Source of the DNA: Firmicutes bacterium HGW-Firmicutes-14
GTDB lineage: Bacteria; Bacillota; Thermincolia; Thermincolales; UBA2595
NCBI GenBank assembly: GCA_002840275.1
Contig: PHAB01000009.1
Coordinates: forward strand, 1 to 64,000
Direction of reading: 5' to 3'
DNA length: 64,000 nt
Shown here: positions 1-7,638 of the stretch, in pieces
How positions within the stretch are numbered: the first letter of the stretch is position 1
Layout of the letters: the number at the start of each line of letters is the position of its first letter
The notes under the pieces: generated by a model
What the model saw: only the letters and a program-made list of their open reading frames with translations
The model's database searches: none
What the model was told of the DNA's origin: nothing
Program-made: the position numbers and the translations under genes

Positions 1-334
1 TTGAGAGAGTAGTTTTGATTGTTCCAAATGGCTACGGGTTTTTTGAGAACAGGCACTTTAATTTGCTTTTGGTCTTCGGGCTTTAATTTGCCATTTGTAC
101 GAACAGCTTTTTTATACTTGGCAAAAACGCTTTTCGCATCTTGAATTGCCTGGTTTTTAACTGCGCTGGGCAGGTTTGCAATTACATCTTTGCTTGAATA
201 TTGAGATTCATATCCGCATCAACGTAGTTAACAACGATTTGATTCACCAGACAAATATAATCTGCTGTTATTGTTTTAAGGTGTTCAGCCTGTTCTTTAG
301 TTGGCTGAAGTTTGATTTTTACGGTTATTTGCAA
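1..334 (-). pseudogene. tnpB: IS200/IS605-family TnpB, N-terminal part, frameshifted and cut by window edge
   Basis: Translation from a TTG at 334-332, with an AAAGGAGGT site just upstream, gives a TnpB-like N-terminus (MQITVKIKLQPTKEQ) for 50 codons and then stops at TAA 184-182. The adjacent frame continues at once with SKDVIANLPSAVKNQAIQDA and stays open to base 1, which is the normal continuation of OrfB/TnpB N-terminal domains. A single missing base near 195-205 therefore breaks the gene. TnpB is the RNA-guided nuclease accessory of these elements. It starts 5 bases after the tnpA stop, the usual tnpA-tnpB order. The rest lies outside the window, so RuvC residues cannot be judged. A sequencing error is the alternative to real decay. 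Confidence 0.75.
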
Positions 335-338
335 TTTT

Positions 339-746
339 TCACCTCCTTTGCGAAGTTTTTTGGCTTTCGATGTATTGCTTGATTACTGAAAGCGGCGCAC
401 CGCCTACCGTTGCAACAAAATAGCTGTTTGTCCAAAGAGTAGGCAGTTTAGTTGTTAGATGTCTAAATTCCTTCCGGAGCATTCGTGAAGTATGCCCCTT
501 GATTTCTTTGATGAGCTTATGGATTCCATATTGCGGATCTACTTCAACCAACAGATGTACATGGTCTGGCATGGTTTCCATTTCAATAATCTCTGCATGA
601 CGATCAGCGCAAATACTTACAATCAACTCCTTCAATCGCCGTTCTACGTCACCGGCAAGAACCTTCCTTCGATATTTGGGACACCACACAACATGATATT
701 TACAAGAGTATACAACATTTTTGTTTGAGTTAAATTTAATATCCAT
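339..746 (-). CDS. tnpA: IS200/IS605-family transposase TnpA (Y1 HUH)
   Basis: 135 aa, the normal full length for a Y1 transposase. These enzymes cut and rejoin single-stranded DNA at hairpin ends using one catalytic tyrosine. The HUH motif is visible as HVHLL (after METMPD), and the catalytic tyrosine is in VIKQYIESQK near the C-terminus. The N-terminal CKYHVVWCPKYRRKVL segment is typical of the family. The gene looks intact, unlike the tnpB behind it. The start ATG at 746 sits about 7 bases below a perfect TATAAT box and has no clear ribosome binding site, so the mRNA may be leaderless. Confidence 0.93.
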   Translation of the reverse strand: MDIKFNSNKNVVYSCKYHVVWCPKYRRKVLAGDVERRLKELIVSICADRHAEIIEMETMPDHVHLLVEVDPQYGIHKLIKEIKGHTSRMLRKEFRHLTTKLPTLWTNSYFVATVGGAPLSVIKQYIESQKTSQRR

Positions 747-752
747 ATTTGT

Positions 753-781
753 ATTATACTACTTGTTAGTATCTAACACAA
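753..781 (-). promoter_or_regulatory. Promoter of tnpA
   Basis: On the minus strand there is a perfect TATAAT (758-753) and a weak TTGTGT -35 (781-776) with a 17-base spacer. The predicted start of transcription falls on or next to the tnpA ATG. The spacer contains a short inverted repeat (TACTA...TAGTA) that could hinder expression. Confidence 0.5.
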
Positions 782-790
782 ACAAAGTTA

Positions 791-825
791 AACCTATTGA
801 AAAACATCGAGTTTTTCAATAGGTT
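791..825. repeat. Perfect 15-bp inverted repeat, probable IS left-end hairpin
   Basis: Arms 791-805 (AACCTATTGAAAAAC) and 811-825 are exact reverse complements around the 5-base loop ATCGA. It lies about 45 bases upstream of tnpA, where IS200/IS605 elements carry the left-end hairpin recognised by TnpA. In IS200 such a stem also blocks read-through transcription from outside. The exact left cleavage site is not identified. Confidence 0.6.
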
Positions 826-901
826 CTGCCTTATATCCCCATAGCTGAAGCTAGGAGCTTTACGGCAATTTCGGTAAAAACGCGGAAAAAAATGGCATGG
901 G

Positions 902-962
902 GAAAAAAATGAGAAAAGCGCCGCTAAGACTCTCACCTCTTTAGGCGGGAGACAAGCAGCGC
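902..962 (-). terminator. Terminator downstream of the carbonic anhydrase gene
   Basis: Read on the minus strand, GCGCTGC (962-956) pairs with GCGGCGC (924-918, one G-U pair). An inner hairpin, TCTC-GCCT / AGGT-GAGA, lies between them. A run of T (TTTTCTCATTTTTTT) follows. It lies just past the stop of the gene at 1046. Confidence 0.6.
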
Positions 963-1045
963 TGATGTCCGACTTAGAATAAATATGCCTTCTTATTTTT
1001 TGCGGAATTTGTCAACAGGCATCAGAATTTGATTGCTTACCTGTT

Positions 1046-1789
1046 CTATTTGAGATAGCCCTCGGCAAGTTTTTCATTAACATGAAGCACACCTTTGTTC
1101 AGATCTTTTAACGGATAATTTTCGTCAATGACAGGAAGCTGGTCAGCCTGCGCCTGGGTTGTGATAACACTTCCTGCCGGAACATACCGGCCGTCGGCAA
1201 CGACAACACCGTTTAACAGCCTGGCACCAGGCTCAACGACACAGCCCTTACCCACTTTGGCCTTGAAAACCAGCACCTGCATACCGATAAATGTATTATC
1301 ACCGACAACTGCCGGGCCATGAATCTGAGACTGGTGTGCCAGGGAAACATGGTTTCCGACATACACTGCGTATTTCTTGCCGTCTACCTCAACAATATTG
1401 TTTTCAACAGGTTCACTGTTCTCTTCCGTTTCCAGGGCATGGAGGACTACCCCATCCTGGAGATTTGTATTATTGCCGACAAAAATTGGCTGGCCTTCGT
1501 CACCGCGTGCTGAAGCCATTGGCCCCACATAGACATTGTCACCAAGCTGGACGTTACCGATAACCGAAGCCATGGGGTCCACATATGCAGATGGACTGAT
1601 TAGCGGGGTATCAACATCCTTATTGAAATCGGTTGCCACATTAGGCCTGATGTTTGCAGGCCCTTCCGGTTGCTGCTGTTCCGGAACGGTAGTACCGGTC
1701 TGTTGGGCTGAACAGCCTGTGACAATGAACAGTACAATTATGATTAACGCCACGAATGTCTTTGTTGCCAATCTTCCCATCCTAAACAA
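1046..1789 (-). CDS. cam: Gamma-class carbonic anhydrase (Cam type), lipoprotein
   Basis: Interconverts CO2 and bicarbonate, here probably outside the membrane. The N-terminus is hydrophobic and ends in a lipobox (FIVTGC), so the mature protein should be lipid-anchored. The rest is a left-handed beta-helix hexapeptide-repeat protein closely resembling the archaeal Cam enzyme: the three zinc histidines (VVLHALE, and LAHQSQIHG with two), the acidic DEGQPIFVG segment holding the proton-shuttle glutamate region, and the long EENSEPVENN loop that CamH lacks. An upstream GTG at 1801 is in frame. TTG at 1789 was chosen because AAGGTGG lies 8 bases before it. It is a single-gene unit with its own terminator. 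Confidence 0.9.
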   Translation of the reverse strand: MFRMGRLATKTFVALIIIVLFIVTGCSAQQTGTTVPEQQQPEGPANIRPNVATDFNKDVDTPLISPSAYVDPMASVIGNVQLGDNVYVGPMASARGDEGQPIFVGNNTNLQDGVVLHALETEENSEPVENNIVEVDGKKYAVYVGNHVSLAHQSQIHGPAVVGDNTFIGMQVLVFKAKVGKGCVVEPGARLLNGVVVADGRYVPAGSVITTQAQADQLPVIDENYPLKDLNKGVLHVNEKLAEGYLK

Positions 1790-2069
1790 AAACAACACCA
1801 CCTTAATTTGTTTTAATTGGTGAAAAGCCGCTAAGAGCCCGGGATCTCTTTCAGCTTTAAGCCCTTCTGCTATTACTGCTGTAATAATTATGTCATACTT
1901 TTCTGAATGTTCTATAAGTTGAACTCAATATGAATTTTAATATATAAGTAACTAACTGTCAATATTTAACATTATTATAATTCACCTATCATTTTTAGAA
2001 AATATGTCCATTACTTTAACCGTCGAGTGCCGGAAACAGGTGTTTCCAGTGTCCCCAAGAAAGTTCCAT

Positions 2070-2098
2070 TTGACTTTGAAGTACAACTTTGGTAGAAT
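2070..2098 (+). promoter_or_regulatory. Promoter of tRNA-Leu
   Basis: TTGACT (2070-2075) and TAGAAT (2093-2098) are separated by 17 bases. Transcription would begin near 2105, about 35 bases before the tRNA. The rest of 1802-2069 holds no gene that can be supported. Confidence 0.8.
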
Positions 2099-2139
2099 AA
2101 TTTATGCACTCAGGGACATTTCCATAGATTTCTTTTCAT

Positions 2140-2222
2140 GCCGAAGTGGCGGAATTGGCAGACGCACACGATTCAAAATCGTGCGGGAAACCATGAGGGT
2201 TCGAGTCCCTCCTTCGGCACCA
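2140..2222 (+). tRNA. tRNA-Leu (anticodon CAA)
   Basis: The acceptor stem GCCGAAG pairs with CTTCGGC (2212-2218), followed by A and an encoded CCA. The anticodon stem CACGA/TCGTG encloses the loop TTCAAAA, giving anticodon CAA, which reads UUG. The long variable arm and the GGTTCGAGTCC T-arm fit a class II tRNA-Leu. Confidence 0.97.
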
Positions 2223-2237
2223 AATATGGTCAATACA

Positions 2238-2275
2238 AAGGCTTCGGGAGTTCTTCACTCCCGGAGCCTTTTTCT
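2238..2275 (+). terminator. Terminator of tRNA-Leu
   Basis: A 13-bp stem, AAGGCTTCGGGAG / CTCCCGGAGCCTT with one G-U pair and a 7-base loop, is followed by TTTC. It starts 16 bases after the tRNA CCA. Confidence 0.88.
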
Positions 2276-2285
2276 TTGCATGTTA

Positions 2286-2308
2286 ACCCGGATGGCACCG
2301 GGTCTTTT
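2286..2308 (+). terminator. Second, shorter terminator after tRNA-Leu
   Basis: ACCCGG (2286-2291) pairs with CCGGGT (2298-2303) and is followed by CTTTTT. It works as a back-up to the hairpin just upstream. Confidence 0.6.
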
Positions 2309-2631
2309 TGTGTAGAAAAAACCGCTGCAGCCAAACAAGATGTAATAAATCAGTACTACACCGGGACCCAATGTCACAATATTGTATATACGTTATTTCT
2401 CTCCATTAATTGATGTGCAGACAAAAATGGCGTTTCCCGGGTAGAATTTTTGGCAGATTGTACTGCAATACTGACCGAATACTGTCGGAATAATACGACC
2501 TGTTTTTGTGGACAATTGCAGTCTCAGCCCAATAAAATAAGGGCATAAGAACATGTGTTAAAATAAGGAATTTAAAAATCAAAATTAATAACTCATTTGC
2601 CTGAATATATCCTATTTGGGAGTGGGTACAG
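2309..2631. other. Intergenic stretch without a recognisable gene
   Basis: I see no RNA motif or coding signal here. The last part is AT-rich and should hold the promoter of the gene at 2632. A GGGAGTGG ribosome binding site lies just before that ATG. Confidence 0.5.
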
Positions 2632-2961
2632 ATGAACAACACAATCAGAATCATATATAATACGGGTCTGGTTTTTTTTGCCCTGATAGTTTCTCTTGGC
2701 ATTGTGGGTTACAGTGCGGCAGCCTGGAACACAGACCTGCATTCCAGTGGTTCAATAATGACCGGCAATATCGACCCGGTTTTTACGGATGTATATGCTG
2801 TTACGGATTATGACAGGAGTACGGTTGATGTGGATATTTGGTCCAACGGCGGGAAATCCATGTTTATTACAATCAATGACGCATGCCCCGACACGCAGGT
2901 AGAAATAAAATATACTATCACTAACAGGGGCAGTGTCCCCATTAAGTTTTCCAGGGCATAA
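2632..2961 (+). CDS. Small exported protein with SipW/TasA-like N-terminus
   Basis: 109 aa. A single hydrophobic segment (about residues 9-28, ending LGIVGYSAAAW) is followed by a short SSGSIMTGNI stretch. This is the pattern seen after SipW-dependent signal peptides of the TasA/camelysin group, where a conserved aromatic/Asp stretch leads to a T-x-G motif. The C-terminal half (VEIKYTITNRGSVPIKF) looks like a beta-sandwich strand pair. A GGGAGTGG site 6 bases before the ATG supports the start. It ends shortly before a second protein with similar traits, and the two probably form an operon. No SipW signal peptidase gene is visible nearby. The function is unknown, and family membership is inferred from pattern only. 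Confidence 0.65.
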   Translation: MNNTIRIIYNTGLVFFALIVSLGIVGYSAAAWNTDLHSSGSIMTGNIDPVFTDVYAVTDYDRSTVDVDIWSNGGKSMFITINDACPDTQVEIKYTITNRGSVPIKFSRA

Positions 2962-2973
2962 TCAGAGGGATAT

Positions 2974-3803
2974 ATGTTTTTCTTGCAGTTTCTTTTACAT
3001 TAATCACTGCCTGGTACTTCTTCACCACTGCACAGTTTTCCATGGCAGCCGATATCGTAAGCTTTGTTAATACTGAAGGGATTACAGCCAGAACTGATCC
3101 CGAAGAAACATTCTTTGCCATAAAAAACATGGCCCCCGGCAACAGTGAGACCGCCTGTCTCACCGTATATAACGAAGGGCAGATTGGTTTTTCGTCTACC
3201 ATGCGTGTAACGTTGGCGGACGGCAGCCAAATTTTATTCGATGTCCTGGACCTGATGATAACGGATGCTGATGGAAACCGGTTATATACAGGCAAGCTTA
3301 AGGGTTTGCAAAACACGGAATTAGGAACTTTGAACGGCGGCCAATCAGAATCTTTTTATTTCACCGTTGGTTTTCCTGCCGAATGTGGCAATGAATACCA
3401 AAACCTGAATGCACTGATTAATTTTGTTATTGAAGCAGCTGAATCCCCATTTCTTCTCCAGGTGTTATGGGAACCTCCTCTGGAAGTTTCCGATGTCAAT
3501 GTCCGGGAAGGAACTATAATGCCGGTGAGGTTTCACCTGGAAAATAACGGGGAATATGATACCGTGAGAAGAGGGCTCGACCTGATTATAAGCGGAGTTG
3601 ACGGTAACGATAGTCCCGTTCAATATATTTTCAGTGTTACTGAAGGGACACTGCTTTGGAAGGAATCACCACAAAAACCTTATTATGAACTCCCTCTTCT
3701 GGATACCCGGATATACCCCTTAAAATCCGATTCTTATTATACTGCAACGGTAAAATACGGTGACCTCGTATTGGGGACAACACGGTTTAAAAGCGGTCAC
3801 TAG
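2974..3803 (+). CDS. Exported TasA-like protein, start codon out of frame through a T-run indel
   Basis: The long open frame visibly begins at ATG 3042 (253 aa). Upstream in that frame it continues without a start as a hydrophobic segment (VFLAVSFTLITAWYFFTT), so 3042 cuts a signal sequence. An ATG at 2974 with AGAGGG 4 bases before it is in another frame and ends after 9 codons. Adding one T to the T5 run at 2977-2981 would give MFFLAVSFTLITAW and restore a complete signal peptide. The body has PGNSETACLTVYNEGQIG, typical of a beta-sandwich domain of TasA-like envelope proteins. Either the read lost a T, the gene is inactivated, or expression switches by slippage. Confidence 0.6.
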
Positions 3804-4075
3804 GCCTGAATTTTAAATATCCCCCCTAAAAATAATAATTATTATCGTATTATAATATGTAGGAGACAGTTTATTCATCTGTCTTCCCAATAAGGGGCGC
3901 TGACCTTGCCCGGGTTCCCCCACGTCAGGAGGGATGCCATGACAACTTTTATTTAGGATTCCTACAACTGAAAAGAAACTTGGAAACGATGAAGTACAAC
4001 CCGTACCTGGACACTTGGGTTGTATGGAGTTAATAGTGTAACCGGCCTTTAATATAATCGAGTGAGGTGAAAAAA

Positions 4076-4678
4076 TTGAAAAAGCTGTTTATTGCCGCTT
4101 TGACCCTGTTAATGGTTACCGGCATATGTACGGTTTCATTCGCTGCACCGCCTCCCAAGGCTGTCAGTGTTTCCCTGACAAGTTCCTCGCCAGAGGTTAA
4201 TTCCGGGGAAACCGTAACATTTACGGCTGTCACTCTGAAGCATGGTTCCGATTATAGAGATGAGTGGATCGGTGCAGACAAGATTGAAACTGTTCTGACT
4301 GAGGATGGGTATTACATATCCACTGCCCAGGTCACAGCCCAGTCGCCGGTAAATGTACAATATAAGATAACCATGAGCGCCGGTGCCAGTGATGTAACTT
4401 TTACAGGACAGGCCGAAACAACAGTTTCAGTTTCACTGCCGGTCCCGGTCACAGCGACGCGCGAGATAACTGGGGTTGAAGTGAAAAACATAAGCCCGTT
4501 TCCTGAAATAGCCGGAATGTACAGCGGTGATGTTTATATCGTCTTCAGTGACGGCACTTCAGACAAGTACAGCACCATTTATTTCTGTTTCAATGAAGGT
4601 GAAACATCTAAGGTTCTATACATCAGTGTCTCATTGGACGGAATAAAGTATAGTTTTGCAGTAAACGTTTCTAAGTGA
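4076..4678 (+). CDS. Secreted protein of unknown function
   Basis: About 200 aa with a classic signal peptide (MKKLFIAALTLLMV, cleavage probably after SFA). The mature part is rich in Ser, Thr and Val. It begins with an Ig/FN3-like strand pattern (VNSGETVTFTAV) and has a second half, VSLPVPVTATREITGVEV, suggesting two small beta domains. TTG at 4076 is preferred over the in-frame GTG at 4067 because GAGGTG (4064-4069) lies 6 bases before it. I recognise no enzyme motif. The preceding intergenic region (3804-4063) holds no RNA motif I can name. A TATAAT at 4053-4058 looks too close to the start to be the only promoter. Confidence 0.65.
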   Translation: MKKLFIAALTLLMVTGICTVSFAAPPPKAVSVSLTSSSPEVNSGETVTFTAVTLKHGSDYRDEWIGADKIETVLTEDGYYISTAQVTAQSPVNVQYKITMSAGASDVTFTGQAETTVSVSLPVPVTATREITGVEVKNISPFPEIAGMYSGDVYIVFSDGTSDKYSTIYFCFNEGETSKVLYISVSLDGIKYSFAVNVSK

Positions 4679-4708
4679 GCCGGTAACCGGGAAGAACAGA
4701 AAGCTAAA

Positions 4709-4745
4709 AGGGCTGTGGCCTTCAAAATAGCCACAGCCCTGTCTT
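4709..4745. terminator. Bidirectional terminator between convergent genes
   Basis: A perfect 11-bp stem, AGGGCTGTGGC (4709-4719) / GCCACAGCCCT (4730-4740), lies between the plus-strand gene ending at 4678 and the minus-strand gene ending at 4751. T-rich sequence follows on the plus side and TTTTAGCTTTC on the minus side. Confidence 0.8.
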
Positions 4746-4750
4746 ATTCC

Positions 4751-5965
4751 TTATCTCATTTTAATAAATATTAGTGCCAGCAAAACGAGATACAGTATCA
4801 AGGGTATGAGCGATACCCCAATTCTCTTTAAAAACTGCCCCATGTCTCCGCCAAAAAACTCCAGGTTAAATAACAAAGCGGAGTTAACAGGAGAAACATA
4901 GCACCCAATCCGTGTAAGTGTATATATGATAACAATCTGCTGTATATTAGTCGTCATACCCCCGAAAAGCGTAAAAGACAGGGCAATGGCGCCCACATAC
5001 GACCCCAGGCCGTATCCGATGATAAACGAAAATATAACAGCCAGCAGGAATTCATGGATACCCAGCCTCTGCCAGACCACCAGGGCCTTGGACATTAACT
5101 CCGTCTCTGTTACCACCACCTGAAGGAAAAAAACACCCATAATAAGCCCGAATAAGCTCCAGGACAATCCCTTTTTCATCGCCCAAACGAGAGTTTTAAA
5201 CTCCAACCGGTGCTGGAAAATAAAAAGGATTATTGCCCCTATAAGTGAGTATTCTAACGGTATCCGGAGAATTAAAAACGAGAACAAAATCAGCCATATA
5301 AAACTCGTGTTTATCAAAAAGGCGGCCAAGTCCTGCTTAAATCTTCTCTTTTCCTCTTTTCCGCTGCCGGGAATGTTTATGGAGATGTGGCGTATTTCCA
5401 CCATATATCCTGCCGCCAGCATAATCAGGCTTAATGGCAGGAAATTCAGCACCAGCACAGACGGTTTCACTGTCAGTATACCGGTCAGAGTAACGAAAGC
5501 AAAGGTAATCGGTGATGTAAACTGCACTGTGGAGCGAAACCAAAAGTTGGTATAAGCCTTCGTGGTGGGACTTATATCCAGGTTTTTTGTATATTCATCG
5601 ACCAGGGCAGCCGAGAGGAGCGTTGCCCCGGCCCCCGGAATAACGGCGAAAATAAAAGGCATAAGTATTAAAATAGATCGATAACTCTTAATCAGACCTC
5701 TCAGGTTTTCTGTGATTTTATTCATCACATCGGTTGCACCTAAGAGGCAACGCAAAACCTGGATCAGGTAAATAGTCAATATAATGGTCAGATTATCTAT
5801 GTCAGAGACGGCTAAAGCGATAAAATCCAGGACAGCCCAATAATCGCTAAGCATCAGTCCAATCGCCACGCCGGCTGCCAACAGCCCGATTGTCAAATCC
5901 AGTTTCCACAGGATACAGGCAGCAACTATCAAAAAAATAATAAACAGCGCGAGGTTAGCAATCAT
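4751..5965 (-). CDS. DUF401-family membrane permease
   Basis: 404 aa, the usual length of DUF401 proteins, with about ten hydrophobic segments. The central VIPGAGATLLSAALVDEY segment and the C-terminal TRIGCYVSPVNSALLFNLEFFG stretch resemble the paired re-entrant motifs of the ion-transporter (ArsB/NhaD-like) superfamily to which DUF401 belongs. Most likely a carboxylate or other anion carrier. It is the last gene of the catabolic island, 20 bases after the ThDP enzyme, and ends at a terminator. The substrate cannot be read from the sequence. Confidence 0.8.
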   Translation of the reverse strand: MIANLALFIIFLIVAACILWKLDLTIGLLAAGVAIGLMLSDYWAVLDFIALAVSDIDNLTIILTIYLIQVLRCLLGATDVMNKITENLRGLIKSYRSILILMPFIFAVIPGAGATLLSAALVDEYTKNLDISPTTKAYTNFWFRSTVQFTSPITFAFVTLTGILTVKPSVLVLNFLPLSLIMLAAGYMVEIRHISINIPGSGKEEKRRFKQDLAAFLINTSFIWLILFSFLILRIPLEYSLIGAIILFIFQHRLEFKTLVWAMKKGLSWSLFGLIMGVFFLQVVVTETELMSKALVVWQRLGIHEFLLAVIFSFIIGYGLGSYVGAIALSFTLFGGMTTNIQQIVIIYTLTRIGCYVSPVNSALLFNLEFFGGDMGQFLKRIGVSLIPLILYLVLLALIFIKMR

Positions 5966-5985
5966 ATTATAGTCTCACCATCATT

Positions 5986-7620
5986 CTAGGGAAGAATATG
6001 CCGGTCATCCAGTTTTACATCGATTAAAACCGTATTATCAGTCTCCAATGCCAGTTTCATGGCTTTATCCATTTCTTCCCCGGTTCTTACAGTGATTCCT
6101 TCGGCGCCGAAACCCCGCGCTATTATTGCAAAATCCACATCATTAAAAGTGCTTCCCATCAGCCGTCCCCCGTGCTGTTTGATCTGTTTGGTGGTGATAT
6201 TCCCCAGCACGCTGTTGTTAAAGACCACGGCAATCACTTTTTTCCCGCAGCGGACAGCAGTGTCAAGCTCCTGGATGGTCATCGCTGCTCCTCCGTCGCC
6301 CATGACTGCTACGACAGTCTTATCGGGCTTGCTGAATTTGACCCCGATTGCTGCCGGCAGGCCAAATCCCATGCTGCCGCCGGCCGGGGCAAAAAATGTA
6401 TTGGGAAGATTGAACCGGTAAAACTTGGTGATAAAGTACACGAAGGCTCCGGAGTCAGTTACTATCGTCGTATCCGGTTCCAGATGATTGTTCATTGAAC
6501 GGATGATGTCATAAGGAGTTATGGAATCACCGTTTATTTCAGGAAGCGCGGTCTGCTCCAAATATTCACCGCGGAGCCGTGATATCCAGGTTTCCCTGCT
6601 TTTATGCCGGTCCTGGGAGACTGAAACCTGCTCACACATATCTGCCAGGACCGCTTTGTAATTACCGCAAATGCCAAATTGAGGCGGATAAATCTTGCCG
6701 ATTTCTTCCTGGTCTTTATCAATATGAATCAGGGTTTTGCCCGCTAAACCCAATTGGTACCTTGAGGTCGTATTTTCGGAAAACCTGCAGCCAACTGCAA
6801 TAATCAGGTCAGCCTCGGCCAGGGCTTTTTTGGTTGCAGGCATACTGCGAAACCCTGTGCCCAGCATGCCCAGGTAATGCGGATCCTTATAGGGAAAAAT
6901 ATCGTTTCTCATCCAGGCACTTGTAACAGCACTCCCCGTTATTTGAGCAAACTTTGCCAAAAGGTTTTCCCCCGCATAATCCTTAGCGCCGCCACCCGCT
7001 ATAATCAAAGGCCTTTGGGCGCTTTCCAGTGCTTCGTAAACCTCGCTGTTGAACTTTTTATTTAATGACAATGTCCCTTCCGCAGGTAGTTGTTCCCCAC
7101 GGTTTTTAGGTGAAACTTCGACCCGGGCGATATCCCCGGGAATTGAAATGAGCACCGGTCTTTTCCGCCCTGACATGGCAAAATGGATTGCCCTGCCGGT
7201 AAGTTCGGCAGCCCTCTCCGGTTGAAATACCTCTATCTGGTATTTGGTTACCGGTTTGAACAGAGTCTCTAAGTCAATTTCTTCGAAGGCATCTTTATAG
7301 AGAATATCCGAATCTACCTGACCGACAATTGTTATTATCGGAACAGATTCCTGATAGGCATTATGTAAGCCCAGAATGGTATTTGCAGCTCCCACTCCCC
7401 GGGAAACCAGGCATATCCCAGGTTTTCCTGTTGCCCTGGAGTATCCGTCAGCCATATGTACGGCGCCCTGCTCATGCCGGGCTAATACCAGTTTCATCGA
7501 CTGATTTCTGCTGAAGACATCAAAAAGAGCAAGATTGGTTCCTCCGGGATATCCAAAGACGTACTCTGTGCCATAACCGGCCAGTTCGTTCAGTACTGCG
7601 TCAGCTACCAAATATGCCAA
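5986..7620 (-). CDS. Thiamine-diphosphate-dependent enzyme, acetolactate-synthase-like
   Basis: 544 aa with the three-domain layout of the IlvB/benzoylformate decarboxylase superfamily: an N-terminal pyrimidine-binding domain (RHEQGAVHMADGYSRATG with the catalytic Glu), a middle nucleotide-like domain, and a C-terminal PP domain with the GDGG...FNN metal motif (GDGGAAMTIQEL to VVFNN). It would decarboxylate a 2-oxo acid or ligate it to an aldehyde. No small regulatory subunit lies next to it, so a role in valine synthesis is less likely. The start is TTG, with AGGGGG about 8 bases upstream. Its position at the end of the island suggests it acts on a 2-oxo acid formed by the upstream enzymes. 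Confidence 0.85.
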   Translation of the reverse strand: MAYLVADAVLNELAGYGTEYVFGYPGGTNLALFDVFSRNQSMKLVLARHEQGAVHMADGYSRATGKPGICLVSRGVGAANTILGLHNAYQESVPIITIVGQVDSDILYKDAFEEIDLETLFKPVTKYQIEVFQPERAAELTGRAIHFAMSGRKRPVLISIPGDIARVEVSPKNRGEQLPAEGTLSLNKKFNSEVYEALESAQRPLIIAGGGAKDYAGENLLAKFAQITGSAVTSAWMRNDIFPYKDPHYLGMLGTGFRSMPATKKALAEADLIIAVGCRFSENTTSRYQLGLAGKTLIHIDKDQEEIGKIYPPQFGICGNYKAVLADMCEQVSVSQDRHKSRETWISRLRGEYLEQTALPEINGDSITPYDIIRSMNNHLEPDTTIVTDSGAFVYFITKFYRFNLPNTFFAPAGGSMGFGLPAAIGVKFSKPDKTVVAVMGDGGAAMTIQELDTAVRCGKKVIAVVFNNSVLGNITTKQIKQHGGRLMGSTFNDVDFAIIARGFGAEGITVRTGEEMDKAMKLALETDNTVLIDVKLDDRHILP

Positions 7621-7638
7621 TCTATATACCCCCTAATT

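Noticed and set aside
2004-2413. Open frames across tRNA-Leu
   Set aside because: They overlap the tRNA and its terminators and have no supported start.
3804-4063. Possible riboswitch before the secreted protein gene
   Set aside because: GC-rich pairing segments exist near 3895-3940, but no known aptamer core could be matched.
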